Below, in pieces: positions 6,781 to 13,050 of a stretch of DNA of 13,103 nt; the stretch's first letter is position 1; each line of letters begins with the position of its first letter. Where the stretch lies: positions 1 to 13,103 of the forward strand of contig NZ_CAAFOM010000091.1 of the NCBI RefSeq assembly GCF_900764565.1, in the 5' to 3' direction. The position numbers were made by a program, and so were the translations under genes. The notes below the pieces were generated by a model, which saw only the letters and a program-made list of their open reading frames with translations, searched no databases and was not told the origin of the DNA. Source of the DNA: an uncultured Catenibacterium sp. Lineage in GTDB: Bacteria; Bacillota_I; Bacilli_A; Erysipelotrichales; Coprobacillaceae.

Positions 6781-7143
6781 ATGGAAAAAGAAATAATAAG
6801 CTATTTAGATAGAAAAGAAGATGTATATAGCTGGATGAATGCACAAAAACCAGATGTGAATCCTATTTCCTACGGCAGTTCTTACGTTTTTTATGAACTA
6901 GGAGATGTGGACGATCTGAGATTGTGTGAGTATTTTATTGCATGTGGATTGTTTGAATTAGAACATCATGACTTAGAAGAACGAATCGAAGAACAAATGA
7001 CATATTGGATCTATCAATATGAACATTTCGGAAGATTCAAAGATGAAATTCCTGATTGCGATTTAATAGAGAGGGATATAGAGAAGATTAAATCTATGAT
7101 GACGCTGAGATTTGAAGATTTAGAATGTTACGAAGCCGACTAA
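6781..7143 (+). CDS. Probable immunity protein for the adjacent deaminase toxin
   Basis: This is a 120-aa acidic, soluble protein with no signal peptide or membrane segment. I do not recognise a named Imm family. It begins six bases after the toxin stop, and AAAGGA at 6764-6769 provides a plausible, somewhat distant ribosome site. Its features are those of many small toxin-neutralising proteins: compact size, many Asp/Glu residues (for example GDVDDL at 41-46 and ELEHHDLEERIEE at 59-71), and several aromatics (YWIYQYEHFGRF, 75-86). Its role is inferred from position only: toxin first, immunity second, with a shared terminator after it. The frame is intact although the toxin is shifted. That is expected if the host keeps protection against siblings or if loss of the toxin is recent. 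Confidence 0.55.
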   Translation: MEKEIISYLDRKEDVYSWMNAQKPDVNPISYGSSYVFYELGDVDDLRLCEYFIACGLFELEHHDLEERIEEQMTYWIYQYEHFGRFKDEIPDCDLIERDIEKIKSMMTLRFEDLECYEAD

Positions 7144-7158
7144 TAGTCGGTTTTTATT
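7136..7158 (+). terminator. Terminator after the immunity gene
   Basis: CCGACT (7136-7141) pairs perfectly with AGTCGG (7145-7150) around AAT, followed by TTTTTATTT. The stop codon of the immunity gene sits in the stem-loop. Confidence 0.9.
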
Positions 7159-7166
7159 TGTCCTAG

Positions 7167-7192
7167 AATGGAGGTAAATGATGGATCAGTGA
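7167..7192 (+). other. Relic ribosome site and start
   Basis: AATGGAGGTAA at 7167-7177 is identical to the 11 bases at 7362-7372 that form the ribosome site of the GH1 gene. Here it is followed by ATGATG and an in-frame TGA after four codons. It may be a leftover gene start from the duplication that produced the flanking repeats, or a chance match of a common motif. Confidence 0.3.
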
Positions 7193-7201
7193 TCAAGAAA
7201 A

Positions 7202-7330
7202 CACAGGCATTGTATTATGTGGTTTTTTTATTTCATAAAGAGGAGATTTATTATAAAGAGAATAAGTTTCTATAATTTTCATATCATGTAAAACGTTTTC
7301 ACATTGTGAAAATAAATTATAATGATTTTT
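7202..7330 (+). repeat. Right copy of the direct repeat, promoter region of the GH1 gene
   Basis: This copy matches 6264-6378 (see that entry) but is non-coding. It carries a TATAAT at 7271-7276, the cre-like site at 7288-7301 and a second TATAAT at 7318-7323. The first part resembles the 3' end of the Nudix fusion gene, with the reading frame lost by single-base differences. Confidence 0.75.
7288..7301 (+). promoter_or_regulatory. cre-like site before the phospho-beta-glucosidase gene
   Basis: GTAAAACGTTTTCA matches the palindrome TGAAAACGTTTTCA at 12 of 14 positions. It lies between TATAAT at 7271-7276 and TATAAT at 7318-7323. For the second box, TTTTCA at 7296-7301 would act as the -35 with a 16-base spacer. 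CcpA repression, or a local LacI-type regulator, is expected for a beta-glucoside gene. I see no BglG/LicT-type RNA antiterminator sequence. Confidence 0.6.
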
Positions 7331-7377
7331 ATTGTGTATATAATACAGGAAGACAAAGATAAATGGAGGTAAGGAAA

Positions 7378-8847
7378 ATGGGATTTCCTAAAGGATTTTT
7401 ATGGGGTGGCGCAGTTGCTGCCAATCAGTGTGAAGGGGCTTATTTAGAAGATGGTAAAGGTTTATCAGTACCAGATATGTTACTTGGTGGAGATGTAAAT
7501 ACTCCAAGAACATTCTTACCAAAGACTGATAAGACTGCTTTCTATCCAAGCCATGAAGCAATTGATTTCTATCATCATTATGCTGAAGATATCGCTTTAT
7601 TTGCAGAAATGGGATGGAATGTATTCAGACTATCAATCAACTGGGGTAGAATCTTCCCTAATGGTGATGATGAAACACCTAATGAAGAAGGTTTAGCTTT
7701 CTATGATAAGGTATTTGACGAATGTAAGAAACACAATATCGAACCATTAGTTACATTATGTCATTATGAGATTCCTTGGAACATTGTAACTAAATACAAT
7801 GGTTTCTCTGATAGAAGAGTCATTGATATGTTCGTTAAGTATGCAACTACTTGTATGAAACGTTATAAGGATAAGGTTAAATACTGGTTAACATTCAACG
7901 AAATCAACATCGCATGTATGGGTGAAGGTGGATTAGGTGACCTTTATGGTTTAGGTATCATGGATCCAGAAGATGTTAACTCTGATGAACGTATTCCACT
8001 AAATAAATTAAAATCTAACCCTCAGAAAACATTTGAAGCATTACATAATCAGTTTGTTGCAAGTGCATTAGTTGTAACAGAAGGTCATAAGATCAATCCT
8101 GATTTCATGATTGGTAACATGATTGCTCATACTACTTTATATCCATTAACACCAAATCCAAAAGACATTCTTGCGGCCTTTAATGAAGATAACTTCAAGA
8201 ATAACTTCTGTGGTGATGTACAGGTTCGTGGTGAATATCCAACATATATGTTTAGATATTTCAAGGATCATGGCATTGATACTTCATATATTACTGAAGA
8301 AGATAAGAAGATCATCAAAGAAGGTGTGATTGACTTCTATACATTCTCTTACTATATGTCTAACTGTGTAACAGTAGATGAAAATGCAGAAAAGACAAAT
8401 GGTAACCTTGCAACAGGTGCTAAGAACCCTTACTTAAAGGCTTCTGACTGGGGATGGCAGATTGACCCTGATGGATTAAGATATACATTAAATATCTTAC
8501 ATGATCGTTATCCACATACACCATTAATGGTTGTAGAAAATGGTTTTGGTGCATTTGATAAGGTAGAAGAAGATGGTTCTGTACATGATACATATAGAAT
8601 TGATTACTTCAGAGACCATATTAAAGCAATGGATGAAGCAATCGAAGATGGTGTACCACTTATTGGTTATACAACTTGGGGACCAATCGACTTAGTATCT
8701 GCAGGTACTGGACAGTATGCGAAACGTTATGGTTTCATCTATGTAGATAGACATGATGATGGAACTGGAGACTTCTCAAGAAGCAAGAAGGATTCATTCT
8801 TCTGGTATAAGAAAGTCTGCGAATCTAACGGTGCTGATTTAGACTAA
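7378..8847 (+). CDS. Glycoside hydrolase family 1, 6-phospho-beta-glucosidase
   Basis: This is a cytoplasmic hydrolase that splits phosphorylated beta-glucosides such as cellobiose-6-phosphate or aryl-glucoside-6-phosphate imported by a PTS. The 489-aa protein starts MGFPKGFLWGGAVAANQCEGA, the usual GH1 opening. The acid/base Glu is in TFNEIN (E175) and the nucleophile in VVENGFGAFD (E387). The phosphate-binding residues typical of 6-phospho enzymes appear in DLVSAGTGQYAKRYGFIYVD as S441, K449 and Y451. ATG 7378 is preferred over the in-frame ATG 7363, because the GGAGGT ribosome site at 7365-7370 overlaps the earlier codon and is seven bases from 7378. No PTS permease is adjacent in the window. 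The gene is expected to be under carbon-catabolite control through the upstream cre-like site. Confidence 0.94.
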   Translation: MGFPKGFLWGGAVAANQCEGAYLEDGKGLSVPDMLLGGDVNTPRTFLPKTDKTAFYPSHEAIDFYHHYAEDIALFAEMGWNVFRLSINWGRIFPNGDDETPNEEGLAFYDKVFDECKKHNIEPLVTLCHYEIPWNIVTKYNGFSDRRVIDMFVKYATTCMKRYKDKVKYWLTFNEINIACMGEGGLGDLYGLGIMDPEDVNSDERIPLNKLKSNPQKTFEALHNQFVASALVVTEGHKINPDFMIGNMIAHTTLYPLTPNPKDILAAFNEDNFKNNFCGDVQVRGEYPTYMFRYFKDHGIDTSYITEEDKKIIKEGVIDFYTFSYYMSNCVTVDENAEKTNGNLATGAKNPYLKASDWGWQIDPDGLRYTLNILHDRYPHTPLMVVENGFGAFDKVEEDGSVHDTYRIDYFRDHIKAMDEAIEDGVPLIGYTTWGPIDLVSAGTGQYAKRYGFIYVDRHDDGTGDFSRSKKDSFFWYKKVCESNGADLD

Positions 8848-8851
8848 TACA

Positions 8852-8889
8852 CAAAAGACGTAACTCAAAAGAGTTACGCCTTTTTTTGT
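8852..8889. terminator. Bidirectional terminator between the GH1 gene and thiC
   Basis: CGTAACTC (8859-8866) pairs with GAGTTACG (8871-8878) around AAAA. A-rich sequence lies on the left and seven T residues on the right, so the structure can end transcription from both convergent genes. Confidence 0.92.
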
Positions 8890-10196
8890 TATTCATCAAA
8901 GATATTTACAATTTCACCATCAAGAATACGATTCATATTCTTAACAGCACAGAAGTTACCACACATAGAACATGTATCTTCTTTTTCAGGTGCTGCTTCA
9001 GCACGATAGCGTCTTGCCTTTTCTGGATCAATAGAATACTTGAATGTTTCTTCCCAGTCTAACTTCTTTCTTGCACATGCCATCTTATTATCTAATTCCA
9101 TAGCACCAGGAATACCCTTCGCAATATCTGCTGCATGCGCTGCAATCTTAGATGCAATGATTCCTTCTTTAACATCATCTAGATTAGGCAGACGAAGATG
9201 TTCAGCAGGAGTCACATAACATAAGAATGATGCACCATAAGTCGCTGCAATAGCACCACCAATAGCTGCAGTAATATGATCATAACCAGGGGCGATATCA
9301 GTGACTAGAGGGCCTAATACATAGAAAGGTGCACCTTTACAGATTGTCTTCTGAATCTCCATATTGGCTGCAATCTGATTTAGAGGCATATGACCAGGAC
9401 CTTCAATCATGACCTGTACATCCTTATCCCACGCACGCTGTGTTAATTCTCCTAAAGTCACTAACTCACCAATCTGAGCCACATCAGTTGCATCAGCTAA
9501 ACATCCAGCACGACAAGCATCACCTAAACTCATAGTAATATCATACTCACGACAGATATCTAATACTTCATCATAATGTTCATAGAATGGATTTTCTTCT
9601 CCAGTCATAGCCATCCAGGCAAACATAATAGAACCACCTCGAGATACAATATTCATTAAACGCTTATTATTCTTAAAACGTTCATACATGGCTCTATTAA
9701 TACCACAATGAATAGTCATGAAATCCACACCATCTTCAGCATGCATTCTTACAATATCTAACCATTCTTTAGCTGTAATATCCTTTAAAGCTTTATGATA
9801 ATAAACAACAGCATCATAAATAGGGACTGTACCAATAATAGCAGGACACTCTTTAGTTAATCTCTTTCTAAAAGTACGTGTATCACCATAAGAACTTAAG
9901 TCCATGATTGATTCAGCACCCATCTTCACTGCATTGTTCACCTTTTCAATTTCTACATCCATGTCTTTACAGTCTCTAGAAATACCTAAGTTCACGTTGA
10001 TCTTAGTCTTCAACATTGAACCAATACCACTTGGATCAATAGAAGTATGATTCTTATTACATGGAATAATCGCCTGTCCTTTCGCAATATACTCACGTAA
10101 TACTTCTACCTCCATAGATTCTTTTGCTGCTACAATTTCCATTTCAGGTGTAATAATACCCTGTCTTGCAGCATCCATTTGTGTTGTGTAACTCAT
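8889..10196 (-). CDS. thiC: Phosphomethylpyrimidine synthase ThiC
   Basis: ThiC is a radical-SAM [4Fe-4S] enzyme that rearranges aminoimidazole ribotide to hydroxymethylpyrimidine phosphate for thiamine synthesis. The 435-aa protein is the compact form without the N-terminal extension of the roughly 600-aa proteobacterial and Bacillus enzymes. Conserved stretches include INVNLGISRD, ESIMDLSSYGDT, TIHCGINR, SLGDACRAGCLADATD, MIEGPGHMP, LGPLVTDIAPGYDHIT and YVTPAEHLRLP. The cluster-binding cysteines are at the C-terminus in CSMCGNFCAVK (C409, C412, C416). Their spacing is Cx2Cx3C, one residue shorter than the Cx2Cx4C of E. coli ThiC. The start is ATG at 10196 with AAAGGAGG at 10209-10202. An earlier in-frame ATG at 10238 lies inside the riboswitch terminator and is rejected. 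No other thiamine gene is adjacent. Confidence 0.96.
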   Translation of the reverse strand: MSYTTQMDAARQGIITPEMEIVAAKESMEVEVLREYIAKGQAIIPCNKNHTSIDPSGIGSMLKTKINVNLGISRDCKDMDVEIEKVNNAVKMGAESIMDLSSYGDTRTFRKRLTKECPAIIGTVPIYDAVVYYHKALKDITAKEWLDIVRMHAEDGVDFMTIHCGINRAMYERFKNNKRLMNIVSRGGSIMFAWMAMTGEENPFYEHYDEVLDICREYDITMSLGDACRAGCLADATDVAQIGELVTLGELTQRAWDKDVQVMIEGPGHMPLNQIAANMEIQKTICKGAPFYVLGPLVTDIAPGYDHITAAIGGAIAATYGASFLCYVTPAEHLRLPNLDDVKEGIIASKIAAHAADIAKGIPGAMELDNKMACARKKLDWEETFKYSIDPEKARRYRAEAAPEKEDTCSMCGNFCAVKNMNRILDGEIVNIFDE

Positions 10197-10213
10197 ACTT
10201 TCCTCCTTTAAAC

Positions 10214-10247
10214 AATAAAAAAAGGTATACCTGAGCATGTATACCTA
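10214..10247 (-). terminator. Riboswitch-controlled terminator in the thiC leader
   Basis: On the minus strand AGGTATAC (10246-10239) pairs with GTATACCT (10230-10223) around an eight-base loop and is followed by seven T residues, just ahead of the thiC ribosome site. The placement shows a transcription-terminating TPP switch. Confidence 0.88.
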
Positions 10248-10254
10248 AAAAAAC

Positions 10255-10345
10255 AAAATTCCTACGCCGGCATTATCCGTATCAGGTTATATGGGTCGAA
10301 ATCCGATCGTATTTCTTCTCAGCCGTCGCGTCAGCTCCCCTTTTT
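10255..10345 (-). ncRNA. TPP riboswitch (THI box)
   Basis: Read on the minus strand, the aptamer has every signature element in order: GGGGAGCTGA, GGCTGAGA, a P3 stem (GAAAT...ATTTC), GACCC, ACCTGAT, then GGATAATGCCGGCGTAGGAA. It binds thiamine pyrophosphate and, through the terminator that follows at once, turns thiC off when thiamine is plentiful. Confidence 0.97.
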
Positions 10346-10364
10346 TTATTTGGTTGATAGTGCT

Positions 10365-10393
10365 ATATTACATCTTATATAAATAAAATGCAA
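10365..10393 (-). promoter_or_regulatory. Sigma-A promoter for thiC
   Basis: On the minus strand TTGCAT (10393-10388) and TAATAT (10370-10365) are separated by 17 bases, about 20 bases upstream of the riboswitch. The -35 adjoins a half-cre-like TGAAAGCG. Confidence 0.72.
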
Positions 10394-10583
10394 CGCTTTC
10401 ATTGAAAAAAATGTTACAAAAATATTGTGAAATTTTGAACAAATAATGTAACCATGAAAACATGCTTGTGATTTATAGTTATGATAGAGTAGATCTCAAA
10501 AATATAATTTATTAAGAAGGTTTCTTTTATTAATTATTGTCATAATTATTAGGTAGAAGATTAAGAAAAGAGGGATGGTATTA
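10394..10583. other. AT-rich intergenic region with a small palindrome
   Basis: Between the thiC promoter and the acidic small protein I find no further gene. TAATTAT (10531-10537) and ATAATTA (10542-10548) form a perfect 7-base inverted repeat around TGTC and could be an operator. TATAAT at 10503-10508 could be a -10 for the gene at 10584, but no good -35 is paired with it. Confidence 0.35.
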
Positions 10584-10865
10584 ATGTATAAGTTAGTAGA
10601 AGATGATCTCAAATTATTGAATAAGTTATTGTTGATGAAGGATTTGAATCCGGAAGATGGTTATTCAAAAGAAAAAGTGATTGAATATATTAACGCAGAT
10701 AGAGAGTTGGAAGAAGCAGAACTTAATCAGATACGTAATTATGTATTAGATAAGAATCTTGAATATGGATTTTACAGTAACGATGAACCGAATGAGTTGG
10801 GATATGCGACTGAAGAATTAGGTGATAAATTGTTTTACATTATGGAAGAAGAAAATGATGAATAA
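10584..10865 (+). CDS. Small, very acidic protein of unknown function
   Basis: I do not recognise this 93-aa protein. It has about 26 Asp/Glu against about 10 Lys/Arg, so a strong net negative charge. It has no membrane segment or signal peptide. A likely helical layout begins MYKLVEDDLKLLNKLL and ends EELGDKLFYIMEEENDE. Its size and layout (YSKEKVIEYI, then ELNQIRNYVL) could be a small winged-helix-like fold or a nucleic-acid mimic, but neither can be shown. ATG 10584 is preferred over ATG 10575, because AAAGAGGG (10567-10574) abuts the earlier codon and is nine bases from the later one. The gene sits between thiC and the HTH-protease-PIN operon and has no clear terminator. The operon has its own promoter, so a functional link is uncertain. 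Confidence 0.6.
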   Translation: MYKLVEDDLKLLNKLLLMKDLNPEDGYSKEKVIEYINADRELEEAELNQIRNYVLDKNLEYGFYSNDEPNELGYATEELGDKLFYIMEEENDE

Positions 10866-10893
10866 TGGTTATATATGGAATCTTTATGTAAAG

Positions 10894-10914
10894 ATGTAAA
10901 AAAATATTTTACAT
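10894..10914. promoter_or_regulatory. Perfect inverted repeat, probable operator of the HTH regulator
   Basis: ATGTAAAA (10894-10901) and TTTTACAT (10907-10914) form 8-base arms around AAATA, four bases upstream of the -35 box. This is the usual size and place for an autoregulatory site of an XRE-type repressor. Binding by the adjacent regulator is inferred, not shown. Confidence 0.6.
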
Positions 10915-10918
10915 TGTG

Positions 10919-10947
10919 TTGATAAATTCTATTTGACTGAGTATAAT
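10919..10947 (+). promoter_or_regulatory. Sigma-A promoter of the HTH-protease-PIN operon
   Basis: TTGATA (10919-10924) and TATAAT (10942-10947) are separated by exactly 17 bases. The expected start near 10954 leaves a short leader before the GGAGG at 10961. It is the best-formed promoter in the window. Confidence 0.85.
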
Positions 10948-10973
10948 TAAGTTGAGAAAAGGAGGTCATCACA

Positions 10974-11342
10974 ATGAAGTTTGACGAATTATTTGAACAG
11001 AGAAGCCTGGTGGCTTCGAAATTAAAAGATGTTATTCGAGATATGGGGTATACAAAAGTATCTTTTGCGTCAAAAGCTGATATTTCACGACCAACACTTG
11101 ATAGACTATTAAATGGTAGTATTGACAATAAGCGCTCATTTGATCGCCATTTGCAGAAAATATTGAAGTTGCTTAACATGACAGTAGAAGATTTAATGTT
11201 ATATCATTCAGTACCTAAAAAGGTTTCTACAGCAACAGTTTATTCTCAGAATGCACCTATGAATCATGAAATGAGCGATAAGACAAAGAAGCAGTATGAT
11301 TTGCTTCTTGATCTGATTGATTTGTGTGCAATTTATTATTAA
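10974..11342 (+). CDS. XRE-type helix-turn-helix regulator
   Basis: The 122-aa protein has a Cro/C1-type helix-turn-helix at about residues 14-67. It runs LKDVIRDMGYTKVSFASKAD, then ISRPTLDRLLNG, then helix four with LQKILKLLNMTVEDLML. The recognition helix ISRPTLDRLLNG is typical. The remaining residues (about 75-122) are a polar linker and a short predicted helix that may mediate dimerisation or be the site of proteolysis; I cannot tell which. GGAGG is about eight bases before the ATG. It is the first gene of an operon with the protease (64-base gap) and the PIN protein. By analogy with ImmR/ImmA pairs it probably represses its own promoter through the inverted repeat at 10894-10914. Confidence 0.85.
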   Translation: MKFDELFEQRSLVASKLKDVIRDMGYTKVSFASKADISRPTLDRLLNGSIDNKRSFDRHLQKILKLLNMTVEDLMLYHSVPKKVSTATVYSQNAPMNHEMSDKTKKQYDLLLDLIDLCAIYY

Positions 11343-11406
11343 AGGTGTTTATAGTTTATTAGATTTTAGTATTACAAAATTAAAACAGATTGGAGGTGTA
11401 GATTGA

Positions 11407-12189
11407 ATGAGTGAATTAATTACTTCTCAAAATCTTGATTATGTTATAAAAAAGAATCTTGAAATTAAGGAAGAAGTTTTAACACAAGCAATTAGATTTC
11501 AAACAAATCCATCAATAATGAAAGTTCCATCAGCCCCACAACTTGCACTACTTATTTTGCAAGGCTTAGGTTTGATTCAAATGCCTATAGAAGATAAGTA
11601 TTGGAGTGGTGCAATATTTATTAAAGACGAAAAGATTATTCCTGTTTTAAATACTGCGCTTCCAAGAGCAAACCAGTATTTTACAGCGTGGCATGAGATA
11701 TATCATTTGATATATGATGAGGTATCATTTGATCATTTTATTGGCACTGAAAATGTACTAGAAGAGAGAAAAGCAGACTGCTTTGCTGCATGTATGCTGT
11801 TAAATGGTGTTGATAGATACTTTACAGAACTTCCAGAAATGGAGTTTATTTCAAAGATTTTACATTGTATGTCAGCGTTTCAAGCACCCTATAAAGCAGT
11901 GCTCATATCTTTATATGAATGTGCTTTACAAAGTGAAAATGAAAAGCTTTGTAGTAAAATTAAAGAAGTATTTGATTTTCAGTTTGATGATTTACCTCAT
12001 AGATTTAGAATGCTAGGATTGGATGACAATCTAGTATGTCCTTCTTATGTTGTTAATGTATCTTTTTTACAGGGAAAAATAAAGAAAATAAGAGATGAAA
12101 ACCTAGAACTTAGTTATCATAAGGATAATGAAGAGTATTTGAAGAATATTATGACTGAAATTTCGATTATTCTAAGGAGTGGCGAATGA
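11407..12189 (+). CDS. ImmA/IrrE-family zinc metalloprotease (COG2856/M78-like)
   Basis: The 260-aa protein has a zinc-protease core with HEIYH (H96, E97, H100) followed by a third-ligand context E120 in ERKADCFAACMLLN, the standard ImmA/IrrE arrangement. The preceding strand FIKDEKIIPVLNTALPRANQYFTAWHE is also typical of the family. Such enzymes cleave XRE-type repressors after DNA damage (ImmA of ICEBs1, IrrE of Deinococcus). The C-terminal about 120 residues resemble no domain I know and may sense a signal. GGAGGTG at 11392-11398 precedes the ATG by eight bases. The stop overlaps the next start by four bases (ATGA), so it is translationally coupled to the PIN gene. Its likely substrate is the HTH regulator or the PIN protein; this is inferred. 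Confidence 0.88.
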   Translation: MSELITSQNLDYVIKKNLEIKEEVLTQAIRFQTNPSIMKVPSAPQLALLILQGLGLIQMPIEDKYWSGAIFIKDEKIIPVLNTALPRANQYFTAWHEIYHLIYDEVSFDHFIGTENVLEERKADCFAACMLLNGVDRYFTELPEMEFISKILHCMSAFQAPYKAVLISLYECALQSENEKLCSKIKEVFDFQFDDLPHRFRMLGLDDNLVCPSYVVNVSFLQGKIKKIRDENLELSYHKDNEEYLKNIMTEISIILRSGE

Positions 12190-13028
12190 TAGAGATAGAA
12201 ACTATTAGAAAAATGGATGACAAAAAACATATTGCTATTCTAGATACTTCTTCAATATCTTTTTTGCAAGGGTTGACAATTAAAGGTTTGCATTCAGAGG
12301 ATATACTGAGAGATTATGATTTAATTCTGATTCCTGAATGGGTATTAAATGAAATAAATGATGCCAAAGGCAGAGCTTATTATATACAAAGTCTGATAGA
12401 GAAGGGATATCCAATATATTGCATTAAAGAGGAATCCTATTCGAGTTTAACCAACGGTGAAGAGGGAAATCTTTATCAGATTGTTATTGCATCGACGCGT
12501 CAGTTGGCTAAAGTTAGAAGTTATTTGCGTCGTTATGTTGAAAAAGCAGATCCACTTGATATGGATGCATATAAAGATTGGATTAAAAAGTTATATGATG
12601 AATGGCCGATTTCTGACGAGGTACTTACTACTGGTAGAGTAAAAAAGAAAAATGCTGGTGAGGTATCAATTACAATATTATCTGAAATCATCTCGTGGTA
12701 TTACCCTGAAACAAAGACATTAACAATATATTCTCAAGATGGTGACACATATGAGTTTCAAAGAAAAGCAGAAGCTGATTTGAAAAAGATGTTTATGAAA
12801 AAAACACCAGTGCCAGTTTCTTTTAAAAGTAATGATGCTATATTATGTCAACTTGTGAGAGAAGGAAAAATCAATATACATGATCTTGATTATTTTAGAA
12901 CAGATAACCGTAAGATTACATATAGTAAAGAACAAGATGATCATTCCATTGTATTGATTACAGAATTAGTGAATAATGATTTCTTTTCGAAACTTGTTGC
13001 TGATAAAACGGTTCATATTATTTTTTAG
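12186..13028 (+). CDS. PIN-like nuclease of the HTH-ImmA operon
   Basis: The 280-aa protein carries PIN-fold acidic motifs in order: D20 in AILDTSS on the first strand, E56 in EWVLNEI, E159 in KNAGEVSI, and D185/D187 in YSQDGD. Four acidic residues of this kind bind the metal that cuts RNA in VapC-type toxins. The protein is twice the length of a VapC. About 100 residues (57-155) separate the second and third motifs, and a C-terminal extension of about 90 residues follows. It resembles PIN-like proteins found beside HTH and ImmA-type genes (some described as predicted toxin-antitoxin systems), but I cannot assign the family. Its start overlaps the protease stop, with AAGGAG upstream, which indicates fixed stoichiometry. 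A hairpin follows at once. It is probably an RNase toxin or effector. Confidence 0.72.
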   Translation: MIEIETIRKMDDKKHIAILDTSSISFLQGLTIKGLHSEDILRDYDLILIPEWVLNEINDAKGRAYYIQSLIEKGYPIYCIKEESYSSLTNGEEGNLYQIVIASTRQLAKVRSYLRRYVEKADPLDMDAYKDWIKKLYDEWPISDEVLTTGRVKKKNAGEVSITILSEIISWYYPETKTLTIYSQDGDTYEFQRKAEADLKKMFMKKTPVPVSFKSNDAILCQLVREGKINIHDLDYFRTDNRKITYSKEQDDHSIVLITELVNNDFFSKLVADKTVHIIF

Positions 13029-13050
13029 GCAAATTTGCCTGGGTCTTTTT
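13027..13050 (+). terminator. Palindromic hairpin ending the operon
   Basis: AGGCAAATTTGCCT (13027-13040) is a perfect 14-base palindrome starting within the stop codon of the PIN gene. GGGTC and then five T residues follow. The T run is four to five bases away from the stem, so termination may be weak. Confidence 0.7.

Noticed and set aside
10197..10238. N-terminal extension of ThiC beginning at the ATG at 10238
   Set aside because: That ATG lies inside the riboswitch terminator hairpin. AAAGGAGG at 10209-10202 clearly serves the ATG at 10196.
10380..10405. cre site at the thiC promoter (TGAAAGCGTTGCA on the minus strand)
   Set aside because: The left half fits the consensus, but the right half is one base short and mismatched. 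Thiamine control by the riboswitch already explains the regulation.
10835..11179. Minus-strand 114-codon frame
   Set aside because: It covers the promoter and first half of the HTH regulator gene, which has a strong promoter and ribosome site; no homology-like pattern is visible.
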